Assembly (NCBI GenBank): GCA_021812265.1
Contig: JAKAOI010000126.1
Coordinates: forward strand, 1 to 6,741
Length of the DNA stretch: 6,741 nt
Reading direction: 5' to 3'
Origin: Chloroflexota bacterium
GTDB taxonomy: Bacteria > Chloroflexota > Ktedonobacteria > Ktedonobacterales > JACDGC01
The notes beneath the pieces were generated by a model that was not told where the DNA came from, did not search any database, and saw nothing but the letters and a program-made list of their open reading frames with translations. Position 1 is the stretch's first letter, and each line of letters begins with the position of its first letter. Position numbers and translations under genes: made by a program. Of this stretch, positions 5,984 to 6,741 are shown in pieces.

Positions 5984-6006
5984 CCTCAGAGCAGTGTGGA
6001 TCGCAA
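5977..6006 (-). promoter_or_regulatory. Candidate promoter for the purQ-tsaE-tsaB-rimI-mnmA block
   Basis: TTGCGA (6006-6001) and TATACT (5982-5977) are separated by 18 bases; they match consensus at four and five of six positions. They fall in the only gap of the block longer than 40 bases, just after the birA stop, and predict a start near 5970 with a leader of about 35 bases. This is a consensus match only. Confidence 0.45.
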
Positions 6007-6027
6007 GGCGAACAATGCGCGCACCGG

Positions 6028-6741
6028 CTACAGCATTTGCACATCACCCCACGTAATGGAAACCAGTTCATTGTTATCCGTCCGCACAAGCAAAGAGCCA
6101 TCTTCGGCGGTATCTTCTGCCACACCGGCAATTACAGCGCGCCCAGTTTGCACGCTGACACGTTTTCCCAGTGTATGCAGTCGCGCTTTCCAATTTTGCA
6201 AAACTGTATCATACACCGACGCTGCCGCTTCAATGCGATCCCGATAGTCACCGATATATGCGGCGACAGCGCAAATAATATCCTCGCGGGAGAATGAAAA
6301 TTGATACATTTCCTGAAGTGTCGCCGCCTTTTCGGCAATTTCGGGCCATTGCGCAAATGTTCCGAAAATATTCACGCCTATGCCAATAATCGCTTGCATT
6401 TCGGCAGTATTTTGCGCCCACGAAGACTCAATTAAAATTCCGGCAACTTTTTTATGCTGAACCAAAATATCATTCGGCCATTTTATTGCAATATCTTCTG
6501 CGGGAACACCGGCGTTCATCAGCGCGCTGCATACTGCGCTGGCGCATATCATAACCAACGCGGCAGGATTTGCCGAGAATCGGCACGCTAAAGACATCAA
6601 AATCTGCGCGCGCGGCATAGTTATCCACGATTTCCCTTGTCTGCCCCGACCCTCCGGCTGCGCGTCAGTCAGCACGAGCAAACCATCGGCAAAATAATTG
6701 CGAGAAAGCTCTATGCATAACGAGTTAGTAGACGCAATAGC
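6028..6741 (-). CDS. birA: Biotin-[acetyl-CoA-carboxylase] ligase BirA (N-terminus beyond window)
   Basis: BirA activates biotin with ATP to biotinyl-AMP and transfers it to the lysine of the biotin carboxyl carrier protein. 237 codons are visible, entering the window in frame at 6741. From the first visible residue, STN is at 4-6, the adenylate loop GRGRQG at 31-36, KWPNDIL with the biotinyl-AMP-contacting lysine at 87-93, KVAGILIE at 98-105, and GIGVN at 120-124. The last 50 or so residues form the small SH3-like C-terminal domain (GKRVSVQTG to WGDVQML). The start and any N-terminal DNA-binding domain lie outside, so I cannot say whether it is also a repressor. The in-frame TTG at 6681 is internal, because conserved sequence continues upstream of it. 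The gene ends 92 bases before purQ, with no evident terminator. Confidence 0.95.
   Translation of the reverse strand, partial: AIASTNSLCIELSRNYFADGLLVLTDAQPEGRGRQGKSWITMPRAQILMSLACRFSANPAALVMICASAVCSALMNAGVPAEDIAIKWPNDILVQHKKVAGILIESSWAQNTAEMQAIIGIGVNIFGTFAQWPEIAEKAATLQEMYQFSFSREDIICAVAAYIGDYRDRIEAAASVYDTVLQNWKARLHTLGKRVSVQTGRAVIAGVAEDTAEDGSLLVRTDNNELVSITWGDVQML

Noticed and set aside
6001..6030. Terminator after birA.
   Set aside because: No GC-rich stem followed by a T run is visible on the minus strand here, so read-through into purQ remains possible.
6028..6681. TTG at 6681 as the start of birA.
   Set aside because: Conserved BirA sequence (STN and the strand before GRGRQG) continues in frame upstream to the window edge, so the gene is truncated by the window.

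Overview
The window holds seven protein genes, all on the minus strand, and no RNA gene, transposon or CRISPR array that I can support. The organism is a bacterium. The MnmA, RimI and PurQ sequences (for example CCSLES in MnmA, VDESHITTIAAHP in RimI and FPGTWSDRDW in PurQ) look to me most like Chloroflexota or a related Gram-positive-like lineage. This is judged from memory of the families and is only moderately secure.

Right half (about 2134-6741), read right to left: birA (its N-terminus lies beyond the window), then purQ, tsaE, tsaB, rimI and mnmA. From purQ onward the gaps are 24, 0, 39 and 7 bases, which looks like one operon. The longest gap, 92 bases between birA and purQ, carries a promoter-like sequence over a small inverted repeat. 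TsaE and TsaB belong to the t6A37 tRNA modification machinery, RimI is the acetyltransferase usually found beside them, and MnmA makes the 2-thio group at tRNA U34. The block is therefore mostly about the tRNA anticodon loop and the ribosome, with biotin ligation (BirA) and purine synthesis (PurQ) at the front. The usual partner tsaD is not in the window.

Middle (1906-2133): a 228-base AT-rich intergenic region with several regulatory-looking signals. These are a perfect 15-base palindrome over a TTGACA box, an 8-base inverted repeat in the likely leader, and a diverged direct repeat with a 110-base period that contains both TTGACA boxes.

Left part (1-1905): a partial gene for a secreted or membrane-anchored protein of at least 635 residues. 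It has an N-terminal hydrophobic segment, about 200 residues I do not recognise, a CHAP-type Cys/His hydrolase domain, and at least four FG-GAP/VCBS-like repeats that run off the window edge. It is visibly more AT-rich than the housekeeping block and is probably a separate transcription unit, possibly acquired or lineage-specific. It is the most interesting item here. I see no clear new multi-gene system.
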